Assembly (NCBI GenBank): GCA_934343915.1
Contig: CAKRIL010000008.1
Location: forward strand, 22,747 to 86,746
Direction of reading: 5' to 3'
Length of the DNA stretch: 64,000 bases
From: an uncultured Lachnospiraceae bacterium
GTDB lineage: Bacteria; Bacillota; Clostridia; Lachnospirales; Lachnospiraceae
Within the stretch, counting starts at the first letter, position 1. Every line of letters begins with the position of its first letter. The position numbers were made by a program, and so were the translations under genes. The notes beneath the pieces were generated by a model. The model ran no database searches and had not been told where the DNA came from. It was given only the letters and a program-made list of their open reading frames with translations. This document shows positions 9,053-17,468 of this stretch, one piece after another.

Positions 9053-10057
9053 ATGAAAGTCTTTGACATGCACTGCGATACACTGTCCGCGATTATGTAT
9101 GACAGAAAGAATAATATTGAATCCGGGCTCAGGCAGAATAATCATCATCTTGATTTGCTGAAGATGAAGAAGGGGGATTATATGCTGCAGTGCTTTGCGG
9201 TATATATTAATAAGGCATATTCGGAGAATGTACTTTTGGACGGGCTGAAGCTTGTCGATATTTTTTATGAGGAGCTTGAAAAAAATAAGGACATAATATC
9301 TCAGGTAAGAAGCTATGCAGACATTGAGGAAAATATGAGAGCAGGAAGAATGTCGGCAATGCTCACCGGCGAGGAGGGAGATATATGTGCAGGAAGCCTT
9401 GAGATGCTTAAGAACTATTACAGGCTGGGGCTCAGAATGATGACACTTACCTGGAATCATGAGAATGAGCTTGCCTATCCCAACTATGTAGTGTACAACG
9501 AGGACGGAACATTTTACTATAATGCGGATGCGTCGAAGGGACTTAAGGAGAAGGGCTTTGAATTCATAGCGGAGATGGAGAGGCTGGGAATCGTCATTGA
9601 CGTGTCACACCTGTCGGATGCGGGCTTCTGGGATATATACAACAATACGACGAAGCCGTTTGTGGCAAGCCATTCCAATGCGAGAGCCATGAATCCTCAT
9701 GTGAGGAATCTGACCGACGACATGATAAGGGCGTTCGGAGAGAGAGGCTGTATAACGGGACTCAATTACTGCGGAGCGTTTTTAACGGGCGACGGCAGCA
9801 TGAGCCATGACGCGGAGAGCAGGGTTAGTGACATGGTTCGCCATGTTAAGTACATCACGAACCTCGGAGGCATTGATGTGATGGCACTCGGCTCTGACTT
9901 TGACGGGATAGGCGGAAAGCTTGAACTCGCGGACGCATCGTATCTTCCGAGACTCCACGACGCACTAAAAAATGCGGGATTTTCGGAGAGCGATATAGAA
10001 AAAATATTTTATAAGAATGCACTCAGGGTTTTCAAGGAGTGCTTAAAATTGTGCTAA
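9053..10057 (+). CDS. Peptidase M19 (renal-type dipeptidase)
   Basis: 334-residue zinc metallopeptidase that cleaves dipeptides. The start is placed at ATG 9053 because TGGAGG lies 10 nt before it; an in-frame ATG at 9032 has no SD. Zinc ligands and motifs are intact: MHCDTLS near the N-terminus, GEEGD for the bridging Glu, HSNAR and ALGSDFDGI. No signal peptide, so cytosolic peptide turnover is likely, perhaps of peptides released by the NlpC/P60 enzyme upstream. Confidence 0.9.
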   Translation: MKVFDMHCDTLSAIMYDRKNNIESGLRQNNHHLDLLKMKKGDYMLQCFAVYINKAYSENVLLDGLKLVDIFYEELEKNKDIISQVRSYADIEENMRAGRMSAMLTGEEGDICAGSLEMLKNYYRLGLRMMTLTWNHENELAYPNYVVYNEDGTFYYNADASKGLKEKGFEFIAEMERLGIVIDVSHLSDAGFWDIYNNTTKPFVASHSNARAMNPHVRNLTDDMIRAFGERGCITGLNYCGAFLTGDGSMSHDAESRVSDMVRHVKYITNLGGIDVMALGSDFDGIGGKLELADASYLPRLHDALKNAGFSESDIEKIFYKNALRVFKECLKLC

Positions 10058-10192
10058 TCTTTTAACAATGATACATAATTTCTTTCATGAAATCATTATT
10101 TTGCACAAAGAAAATTGCTTTTCATATACAGATTGTACAAAAATATGGTTGTTCTTTACAATAAAACTACCAAAAAGTGGTTCTTTTTCTAT

Positions 10193-10220
10193 TTGCACAT
10201 ATTGACATTGTGTGTAATAA
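10193..10220 (+). promoter_or_regulatory. Predicted promoter of the 107-aa unknown gene
   Basis: TTGCAC, 16 nt, TAATAA, giving a leader of roughly 85 nt before the ATG at 10314. The interval 10058-10313 otherwise holds no convincing gene. Confidence 0.45.
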
Positions 10221-10313
10221 TGGCACTCGTAAGAAAAAGGAAAACACAAGAGTCATCGGATGAGATGACAGGCAGTTTTTTGAAGAAGCTGTCATGAAAG
10301 GAAAGGGATTAAT

Positions 10314-10637
10314 ATGTTAAGAGGTTTTATTAAGTGCGTTACACGTAAGGAAAGAATTGCATATCTTATGGACAACAGATTCGGCAACTGGTCTGATTCA
10401 GAGATTGATGCTGTTATGAAGATTGTAGGCGTTAAGGACGATTACAGCAACGCTACTAAGGAAGAGAGACTTAAGGCAGCAGCAGCTATTCTTAAGCTTT
10501 CAGATAATGATAAGGCAGAGTTCGGCCGCATCAAGGATCACGGTGAGGCAGTTGATGATATGGAAGCCATGAGAGACAGCATCCAGTATACAAAGCTTGT
10601 TTCCAACCTTTATGCAAAGAGCAGCCAGTTAGTATAA
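10314..10637 (+). CDS. Hypothetical protein, 107 aa
   Basis: I do not recognise this protein. It is soluble, has no signal peptide or membrane segment, and looks all-helical (SEIDAVMKIVGVKDDYSNATKEERLKAAAAI). Codon choice is strongly biased (CTT, AAG, GCA, GTT), as in well expressed genes here; it has its own promoter candidate and a very strong terminator 25 nt after the stop, so it is probably an abundant monocistronic product. SD GGAAAGG precedes the ATG. Confidence 0.75.
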   Translation: MLRGFIKCVTRKERIAYLMDNRFGNWSDSEIDAVMKIVGVKDDYSNATKEERLKAAAAILKLSDNDKAEFGRIKDHGEAVDDMEAMRDSIQYTKLVSNLYAKSSQLV

Positions 10638-10661
10638 TTTAGATAATACAGGATACAATAG

Positions 10662-10709
10662 GAGTAACAGATACCATTGAAAGAGATGGTATCTGTTACT
10701 CTTTTTTTT
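10662..10709 (+). terminator. Intrinsic terminator
   Basis: A perfect 16-bp stem (GAGTAACAGATACCAT and its complement), an 8-nt loop and a run of eight T. Confidence 0.95.
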
Positions 10710-10761
10710 ACACGAAAATGCCTTTTGGCACTTTTGGTGTGTTTAGGTGAGGAGGCTTGCT

Positions 10762-12174
10762 TTGAAAAAGATATCAGATTCGCTGCACGATAATGTGCGG
10801 GAACTTAAGAATATACTTCATGCAGATAAGAACTTTGATTTGATATACAGGCAGCAGAAACTTGGACAGAGGGATGCAGGCTTTTTCTTTATTGACGGAT
10901 TCATAAAGGATACTATAATGGAGAGGCTGTTAAAGTCGTTTTCCGACCTTAAGGCTGACGATATTCCGGATAATGCAAAGGAGTTTTCGGACAAGTATAT
11001 ACCTTATGTCGAGGTTGATCTGTTAAATGATGTTGAGGATATAGTGACGGCGGTATTATCGGGAGTTGCATGTTATTTTGTTGACGGTTACAGTGAATGC
11101 ATGGCTATCGACTGCAGGACATATCCGATGAGAAGTGTGGATGAGCCGTGGAAGGACAGGGTGCTCAGAGGTTCAAGGGATGGCTTTGTCGAGACAATAG
11201 TGTCCAATATAGCACTTATAAGAAGGCGTATAAGAGACCCGAGGCTGTGCGTTGAGATTCTTCAGGCGGGTGTCAAGTCGAGAACCGACATATCGGTGGC
11301 ATACCTTGAGGGTGTGGCTGACATGAAGCTTCTAAGAAATATAAAGGACAAGGTTGAACAGCTCAATGTTGATGCGCTCACCATGAACATAGAGAGTCTT
11401 GCCGAGGCAGTGCTTGACGGGCCATACATTAACCCTTTTCCGAAGTTCAAGTACACGGAGAGACCGGACACTGCTGCTGCATCAATACTTGACGGCAACA
11501 TTGTTCTTATTGTGGATAACTCTCCGGCGGTTATCGTTGTGCCTGCAAGTATATTCGATGTCATGGAGGAGGCGGATGACTTCTATTTTCCGCCGATAGT
11601 GGGAAACTATATTCGATTTTCGAGATTCATAATGTCGGTGCTCACGCTGATTCTGACACCGATGTGGATGGCACTCATCGAGTATCCGGAGAAGCTTCCC
11701 GACTGGCTTGCATTCATCAATCTTGCGGACGAGGCGAATATTCATGTGTTCTGGCAGCTCATTATACTTGAATTTGCGATAGACGGTCTGAGACTTGCTG
11801 CTGTCAACACGCCGACCATGCTCTCGACACCGCTGTCGGTTGTGGCAGGTATCGTTGTGGGAGAGTATGCGGTAAGCTCAGGCTGGTTCTCGCCGGAGAC
11901 AATGCTTTACATGGCATTCGTTGCCATAGGCACCTATGCACAGGCGAACTTTGAGCTTGGATATGCAATTAAGTTCTTCAGGCTCCTGACACTTGTGCTG
12001 ACATATCTTTTCTACTGGTTGGGATTCTTTGCGGGAGTGATACTCACACTGCTTGCGATAGCCTTCAACAATACGATATCAGGGAAGAGCTATATCTATC
12101 CGGTAGTTCCCTTTGACGGAAGGAAGCTTATAAGAAAGCTGTTCAGAGTGAGACTTCCGAGAAACAATGCATAA
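10762..12174 (+). CDS. spoVAF: GerA-family spore germination protein, SpoVAF-like
   Basis: 470 residues from a TTG start at 10762, chosen because AGGAGG lies 6 nt upstream; a GTG at 10747 overlaps that SD. An N-terminal soluble GerA domain (about 1-270, with YINPFPKFKYTERPD and ILDGNIVLIVDNSPAVIVVP) is followed by several membrane helices. The DFYFPPIVGNYIRFSRF segment and overall length fit SpoVAF-type rather than GerAA receptor subunits. SpoVAF-type proteins sit in the spore inner membrane and boost ion release in germination. No other spoVA or ger gene is adjacent, which is unusual, so the exact subfamily is an inference. Confidence 0.8.
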   Translation: MKKISDSLHDNVRELKNILHADKNFDLIYRQQKLGQRDAGFFFIDGFIKDTIMERLLKSFSDLKADDIPDNAKEFSDKYIPYVEVDLLNDVEDIVTAVLSGVACYFVDGYSECMAIDCRTYPMRSVDEPWKDRVLRGSRDGFVETIVSNIALIRRRIRDPRLCVEILQAGVKSRTDISVAYLEGVADMKLLRNIKDKVEQLNVDALTMNIESLAEAVLDGPYINPFPKFKYTERPDTAAASILDGNIVLIVDNSPAVIVVPASIFDVMEEADDFYFPPIVGNYIRFSRFIMSVLTLILTPMWMALIEYPEKLPDWLAFINLADEANIHVFWQLIILEFAIDGLRLAAVNTPTMLSTPLSVVAGIVVGEYAVSSGWFSPETMLYMAFVAIGTYAQANFELGYAIKFFRLLTLVLTYLFYWLGFFAGVILTLLAIAFNNTISGKSYIYPVVPFDGRKLIRKLFRVRLPRNNA

Positions 12175-12208
12175 TGCGGTGATGATATATTCTGATAAAA
12201 AAAGGAGG

Positions 12209-12236
12209 GCCCGGTACTTCGGGGAAAGTACCGGGC
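12209..12236 (+). terminator. Intrinsic terminator after the germination gene
   Basis: An 11-bp GC-rich stem (GCCCGGTACTT / AAGTACCGGGC) with a 6-nt loop and a short TTTAT tail. Confidence 0.75.
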
Positions 12237-12434
12237 TTTATGAAAAAGAAAAAGAATTCTGTTAGGCTGATTAATATACGATATTGATGAGGTTTCTTAC
12301 CTCTTCCTTAACTTTGATTATAGTATAAAAGTATCATGTGACCGTGGTGTGAAACAAAAATGAACAATTTGTGAACAATTATCAAATATGTTGTTAAAAA
12401 GGTCTTTTTTAGAAGCAATTTATACAAAAAAACA

Positions 12435-12463
12435 TTGATAATGGACAAAGAACAATTTAAAAT
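12435..12463 (+). promoter_or_regulatory. Predicted promoter of the mutarotase-GH13-fucokinase operon
   Basis: TTGATA, exactly 17 nt, TAAAAT, with a second TATAAT-like box 2 nt downstream. It lies about 60 nt ahead of the mutarotase start. I see nothing else in the 12237-12434 interval. Confidence 0.65.
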
Positions 12464-12525
12464 ATATAATACATAAGGAATGACGGATTTTGTTCCTTAA
12501 AGAAAACGGAAAGAGGTTGTATATT

Positions 12526-12852
12526 ATGGAACATAGCAAGAAGTATGCATGGACATGGAAGGTTAAGCCGGAATGTCTTGATGAGTATGTTAAGATGCAC
12601 AATAATCCATGGCCTGAGATTATGGAGGAGCATACGAAGGCGGGGTATCGCAATTACTCAATCTTCCAGAACGGAAACCAGTTCTTTTACTGCTTTGAGT
12701 GTGATGACATCAAGTATGCCAACGAGTACATAGCTAAGAGCGAGGCTTGCAACCGTTGGAACGCAATTACATCTAAGATGGTTGAGGGTTCATTTGATTT
12801 TAATGAGGCAGAGCCGATTAAGTTCATGCCTGAGGTATTTTATCTCAAGTAA
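12526..12852 (+). CDS. rhaM: RhaM/YiiL-family L-sugar mutarotase
   Basis: 108-residue cytosolic enzyme of the L-rhamnose mutarotase family, which equilibrates alpha and beta anomers of 6-deoxy-L-sugars. Recognised by YAWTWKVKPECLDEY, MHNNPWPEI and the conserved C-terminal MPEVFYLK. The ATG at 12526 is preferred (AAGAGG 9 nt upstream). No rhamnose isomerase or kinase is nearby; instead a fucokinase/GDP-fucose pyrophosphorylase sits two genes on, so this copy may serve L-fucose. That substrate is my inference from context. Confidence 0.85.
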   Translation: MEHSKKYAWTWKVKPECLDEYVKMHNNPWPEIMEEHTKAGYRNYSIFQNGNQFFYCFECDDIKYANEYIAKSEACNRWNAITSKMVEGSFDFNEAEPIKFMPEVFYLK

Positions 12853-12918
12853 TATCTCACGAGGCTGTTTAATCCTTGCGGATAGACAGTCTCGCTTTTA
12901 TGTATGGAGGAATGACGT

Positions 12919-14241
12919 ATGTGGGCGTATGAGAGTACTTTTTATCAGATATATCCGCTTGGCTTTTGCGGAGCACCGTTTGAGAATGACGGCAGACTTG
13001 AACATAGAATTATGAAGGTGGCAGAATGGATACCGCACATTAAGAAATTAGGCTCGGGAGCGGTATATTTTTCGCCGGTATTTGAATCGGATACACATGG
13101 ATATAACACAAGGGATTTTAAGAAGATAGATGTAAGACTCGGAACTAACGAGGATTTTAAGAATATATGCGACATGCTTCACGACAATGGAATCAAGGTT
13201 GTTCTCGATGGAGTGTTCAATCATGTCGGAAGAGGCTTCTATCAGTTTCAGGATGTCATAAAAAACAGGGAGAATTCACCGTACCTGTCATGGTTCAATG
13301 TGAATCTCGGCGGTAATTCCAATTACAATGACGGACTGTGGTATGAGGGCTGGGAGGGTAATTATGACCTTGTGAAGCTTAACCTGAGAAATGAGGAAGT
13401 AATCGGCCTGATATTTGACGCGGTAAGATACTGGGTAGAGTATTTCGGCATCGACGGAATAAGGCTTGATGTGGCGTACTGTCTTGATATGGATTTTTTA
13501 AGGAGACTCAGAGGCTTCACGGACGGGCTCGGACGGGAATTCGGAAGAGAGATATTTCTTGTAGGTGAGATGCTTCACGGAGATTACAACCGTCTTGTCA
13601 ATGATGAGATGCTTCATTCGGCAACTAATTACGAATGCTATAAGGGACTGTACTCAAGCTTTAACAGCATGAACATGTTCGAGATTAACCACTCGCTTAA
13701 CAGACAGTTCGGCTATGAGAACTGGTGTATATACAGGGGCAAGCACCTTCTCTCATTCGTGGATAATCATGATGTGACGAGGGTGGCAAGCATCCTCACC
13801 AATAAAAATCATCTTCCGCTGATATATGCTCTTATGTTCGGAATGCCGGGCATACCATGTGTATATTACGGAAGCGAATGGGGAGCGGAAGGGAATAAGT
13901 CAGAGGGAGACCCGGCACTCAGAAGAAGCTATGATAAGCCTGAGTGGAATGAGCTCACCGAGTATATAATGAGACTTGAGAATGCAAAAAAGGACAGCGA
14001 GGCGCTCAACTACGGCGGCTTCTATTCCGTGCTTCTTACCAACAAGCAGTGCATTTTCGAGAGAAAGAGCGAGCATGAGAGAGTACTTGTTGCCATAAAT
14101 GCGGACGGAGAGAGCTTCACGGCTCACTTTGATGCACACTGCGGAAGGGCGGTTGACCTGATAAGCGGTGAGGAGCATGATTTTGGCGGAGGAAGCTGTC
14201 TGCCGCCGTATTCAGCCTGCTATTGGAAATGTGAAGCATAG
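12919..14241 (+). CDS. GH13 alpha-amylase-family enzyme, cytosolic
   Basis: 440 residues forming a compact GH13 (beta/alpha)8 barrel with a short C-terminal beta domain. Catalytic residues are in place: Asp nucleophile in DGIRLDVAY (about 185), Glu acid/base in LVGEMLHG (about 217) and Asp in FVDNHDVTR (about 282). The opening YESTFYQIYPLGF is typical of neopullulanase/maltodextrin-glucosidase types. No secretion signal, so it likely degrades imported alpha-glucans. It sits between the mutarotase (66 nt) and the fucose enzyme (30 nt), apparently in one operon, though an alpha-glucan role does not obviously fit fucose. Confidence 0.88.
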   Translation: MWAYESTFYQIYPLGFCGAPFENDGRLEHRIMKVAEWIPHIKKLGSGAVYFSPVFESDTHGYNTRDFKKIDVRLGTNEDFKNICDMLHDNGIKVVLDGVFNHVGRGFYQFQDVIKNRENSPYLSWFNVNLGGNSNYNDGLWYEGWEGNYDLVKLNLRNEEVIGLIFDAVRYWVEYFGIDGIRLDVAYCLDMDFLRRLRGFTDGLGREFGREIFLVGEMLHGDYNRLVNDEMLHSATNYECYKGLYSSFNSMNMFEINHSLNRQFGYENWCIYRGKHLLSFVDNHDVTRVASILTNKNHLPLIYALMFGMPGIPCVYYGSEWGAEGNKSEGDPALRRSYDKPEWNELTEYIMRLENAKKDSEALNYGGFYSVLLTNKQCIFERKSEHERVLVAINADGESFTAHFDAHCGRAVDLISGEEHDFGGGSCLPPYSACYWKCEA

Positions 14242-14271
14242 AAATAATATTTATATGGAATGAGGATTAAT

Positions 14272-17200
14272 ATGAACAGTGATTTTCAGAAGATGAAACG
14301 ACTTTTTTTGAGCCAGAGCTATCTTGATGCATGGGAGCTGTATGCGGATTCGCTTGAGGATGAGAATGCATGTCTGTGGGATTATATTATTCTTACGGCA
14401 TCCAACGAGCTTCAGGCGGAGGCATTCAAAAAAGAGATTGACTGCCGGCTGTTAAAGGGTGTCATCCCATCCAGGATACATTATGCGGTTATACCTGATC
14501 CGGACGGAAAGAGAGTCGGTTCAGGAGGAGCGGCATTCAATGTAATCAAGTATCTTTCGCAGCAGGAGGGAGAGAGCTTCCTTGACAAGAAGATTTTGGT
14601 AATTCATTCAGGAGGCGACAGTAAGCGTATTCCGCAGTACAGTGTGTGCGGAAAGCTGTTCTCACCTGTGCCTAGGCAGCTTCCTGACGGAAGAATGTCG
14701 ACGCTGTTCGATGAGTTCCTCATCGCCATGGCGGGAATACCGGGAAGAATAGAATCGGGAATGCTGACGCTCTCAGGGGATGTCATGCTGTTGTTTAACG
14801 TGCTTCAGCTTGACCTTCAGTATACGGGTGCGGCAGCCATATCCATCAAGGAATCCGTTAAGACCGGAAAAGACCATGGAGTCTTTTTGAACGACGGCAG
14901 CGGATATGTGAAGAGATTTTTACATAAACAGACCGAGGAGTCGCTTGGCAGGCTGGGAGCCGTTAATGCACAGGGCAATGTTGACCTTGATACCGGAGCG
15001 ATAATGTTCGATAAGAATGTGCTTAAGGCGCTGTGGGGACTTATAAGCACCGACGGCAGACTTGATGAGAATAAGTTCGACGGCTTTGTGAATGAGCGCT
15101 CGAGAGTAAGCTTTTACGGTGACTTTCTGTATCCGCTTGCCAAGGCTTCAACCCTTGAAGAGTTCTATACACAGGCACCTGAGGGTGAGTTTAATGATGA
15201 GCTTTTTGCGTGCAGAACCAAGATATGGGATGCACTTCATGAGTTCTCAATGAAGTTAATCTGCCTTGCACCGGCTGAGTTCATACACTTTGGAACGACG
15301 AGAGAGCTGTGGAAGCTTGAGACAGATGAGATTGGAAGCTATGAGCATCTCGGCTGGACAAAGCGTGTATGCACCGACTATCAGGGGGCGTATCCGCTCA
15401 GCGTGATTAACGGACATATAGCGGATGATGTGCATGCCGATGGAGCGGTGTACATAGAAAACTGTATTATCGGTAAAGATACAAAAATCGGCGCGGATGT
15501 GATTCTTTCAGGGCTCAATATTGAAGACATAAGTATTCCTTCTGACTGCTGTATGCATAAGGTAAGACTCCTTAACGGAAAATATGTGGTAAGGGTATAT
15601 GCATGCCTTGATAATCCTAAGGGAAAGTATTCAGACGGCGGGGCATCGACATGTTTCCTTGGCACGGGTCTTCGTGAATTTATTGAAGCTGTCGGACTTG
15701 ATACCTCAGATGTATGGGATTCACCGGATGAGAGCGGCTGGTATTTGTGGAACGCAAAAATATATCCTGAATGCGAGAGCGAGAGGGCTGCAGTTGAGAC
15801 GGCATGTGCACTCAGACGTATAGCTGCAGGAGAGCTTGCGGCAGACGAAGAGTTCAGGAAAAATTATAAGGCGGCTGTAAGATACAGTCTTCAGAGCAGC
15901 TTTGCATATGCGGATGTGGTCGATGCCATTACCGAGAAATTCGCGCTTGCCGAGCTTGTAAAGACCTATCGCTTCATAAATACGCTCAAGAACAGAGCTG
16001 CCTATGAGGATGCACTTTTAATATATAAGGAATGTACAATGACTGAGGAGGAATTCTCTCTTCTCATGACATGTCTTGAAAAATGTGAGTACTCAGAGAA
16101 GATGAGGGCATATCTTGCACTCTCGAGATACATGAAGCAGAAGGGTGTGCGCTATGTGTATGACGGCGAGGAGCTGTCAGCCTACGCTATGGAGAGCAGA
16201 TGCTTTGACATCCTCTCGAAGGCACTTAAGAATGCAGCAGGCATCAGGGAGCAGGACAACAGGGCTGTGAAGGATGCCGTCACAATCGAGCTTCCGGTGA
16301 GAGTGAACTGGGGAGGCGGCTGGACGGATACACCGCCTTACTGCAACGAGAACGGAGGAGTGGTGCTCAATGCGGCAATACTTATTAACGGAATAAGACC
16401 TGTGCAGGTTACCGTGAAGAAGCTTGACAGACCATGCATTGAGTTCGAGAGTGAGGACATAGGAGTAAAGGGAAGCACGCAGAATATTGATGAGGTCAGG
16501 GACTGCTGCAATCCTTACGATTACTTTGCACTTCACAAGGCGGCGCTTATCGCATCGGGTGTTATTCCTTCAAGCGGAAGTGATACTCTGCCGGATGTGC
16601 TTGACAGAATCGGCTCAGGTATATATATATCGACGAAGGTTACGGGAATCCCTAAGGGTTCGGGGCTTGGAACAAGCAGTATTCTTGCGGGTGCAGCTAT
16701 CAAGGCACTGTGGGAGTTCACGGGAAGAGCCTACACGGAGAATGAGCTGTATGACACCGTTCTTATAATGGAACAGCTTATGAGCACCGGAGGCGGCTGG
16801 CAGGATCAGGTCGGCGGACTTACCGACGGAATAAAGTATATAACAACCAACGTCGGACTTAAGCAGAACATAGCCGTTGAACATCTTGAGATTCCGGATT
16901 CAATGAAAATCGAGCTGGATGAGCGCTTTGCAATAATATATACAGGTCAAAGACGCTTGGCAAGGAATCTGCTGCGCGAGGTTGTCGGGAATTATATCAA
17001 CGGGCGCAAGGAGACAATATATGCACTCTCCGAGATGAAGCGTGTGGCAGCGGGAATGTGCGATTCACTCATTAAGGGAAGCATGGAGCAGTTCATATGC
17101 GAAATGAATCACCATTGGGAGCTCTCAAAGATGCTTGACCATGGAGTTACCAACACCTGCATTGAACAGATATTTGCAACCTGCGAGGAGCTGATTGATG

Positions 17201-17346
17201 CCAAGTTCATTGCCGGAGCTGGAGGCGGCGGCTTCCTTCAGGTAATACTTAAGAAGGGCGTTACCAAAAAGCAGCTTGATGAACACCTTCAGAATGTGTT
17301 CCAGGGAACAGGAGTTGCGGTGTGGGACAGCCGGTTCGTGTGGTAG
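14272..17346 (+). CDS. fkp: Bifunctional L-fucokinase/fucose-1-phosphate guanylyltransferase (FKP)
   Basis: 1024 residues from ATG 14272, preferred over ATG 14260 because TGAGGA sits just before it. The N-terminal half carries the fucose-1-P guanylyltransferase signature (GSGGAAFNV, then HSGGDSKRIPQYSVCGKLFSP around residues 110-130) and a beta-helix-like middle. The C-terminal third is a GHMP kinase: RVNWGGGWTDTPP near 675, the phosphate loop PKGSGLGTSSI near 795 and AGAGGGGF near 981. Known FKP proteins convert free L-fucose to fucose-1-P and then GDP-L-fucose, allowing fucosylation of surface glycans. It is slightly longer than the Bacteroides protein. Confidence 0.87.
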   Translation: MNSDFQKMKRLFLSQSYLDAWELYADSLEDENACLWDYIILTASNELQAEAFKKEIDCRLLKGVIPSRIHYAVIPDPDGKRVGSGGAAFNVIKYLSQQEGESFLDKKILVIHSGGDSKRIPQYSVCGKLFSPVPRQLPDGRMSTLFDEFLIAMAGIPGRIESGMLTLSGDVMLLFNVLQLDLQYTGAAAISIKESVKTGKDHGVFLNDGSGYVKRFLHKQTEESLGRLGAVNAQGNVDLDTGAIMFDKNVLKALWGLISTDGRLDENKFDGFVNERSRVSFYGDFLYPLAKASTLEEFYTQAPEGEFNDELFACRTKIWDALHEFSMKLICLAPAEFIHFGTTRELWKLETDEIGSYEHLGWTKRVCTDYQGAYPLSVINGHIADDVHADGAVYIENCIIGKDTKIGADVILSGLNIEDISIPSDCCMHKVRLLNGKYVVRVYACLDNPKGKYSDGGASTCFLGTGLREFIEAVGLDTSDVWDSPDESGWYLWNAKIYPECESERAAVETACALRRIAAGELAADEEFRKNYKAAVRYSLQSSFAYADVVDAITEKFALAELVKTYRFINTLKNRAAYEDALLIYKECTMTEEEFSLLMTCLEKCEYSEKMRAYLALSRYMKQKGVRYVYDGEELSAYAMESRCFDILSKALKNAAGIREQDNRAVKDAVTIELPVRVNWGGGWTDTPPYCNENGGVVLNAAILINGIRPVQVTVKKLDRPCIEFESEDIGVKGSTQNIDEVRDCCNPYDYFALHKAALIASGVIPSSGSDTLPDVLDRIGSGIYISTKVTGIPKGSGLGTSSILAGAAIKALWEFTGRAYTENELYDTVLIMEQLMSTGGGWQDQVGGLTDGIKYITTNVGLKQNIAVEHLEIPDSMKIELDERFAIIYTGQRRLARNLLREVVGNYINGRKETIYALSEMKRVAAGMCDSLIKGSMEQFICEMNHHWELSKMLDHGVTNTCIEQIFATCEELIDAKFIAGAGGGGFLQVILKKGVTKKQLDEHLQNVFQGTGVAVWDSRFVW

Positions 17347-17369
17347 GACTGAACACATATAAAAAAATG

Positions 17370-17398
17370 TTGACATATCGCAATGGCGGGTATATATT
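17370..17398 (+). promoter_or_regulatory. Predicted sigma-A promoter of nifS-nifU
   Basis: TTGACA, 17 nt, TATATT, 50 nt after the preceding stop codon. The expected transcription start is near 17405, just before the inverted repeat at 17413-17429. Confidence 0.75.
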
Positions 17399-17412
17399 AT
17401 GTTTGATAAAAA

Positions 17413-17429
17413 CCTAGCAACATACTAGG
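17413..17429. promoter_or_regulatory. Candidate operator of nifS-nifU
   Basis: Inverted repeat CCTAG-N7-CTAGG placed right after the predicted start of transcription, a position typical of repressor sites. In Firmicutes, Fe-S genes are often under Rrf2-family (IscR-like) repressors; that assignment is an inference and no such regulator is in the window. Confidence 0.45.
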
Positions 17430-17468
17430 AAATGATAAATTACAGTTTTTGAGTATATGGAGGATATT

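Noticed and set aside
10115..10297. 60-codon open frame upstream of the 107-aa gene
   Set aside because: TTG start without SD, Lys/Phe/Leu composition of AT-rich intergenic DNA, and a promoter-like sequence inside it.
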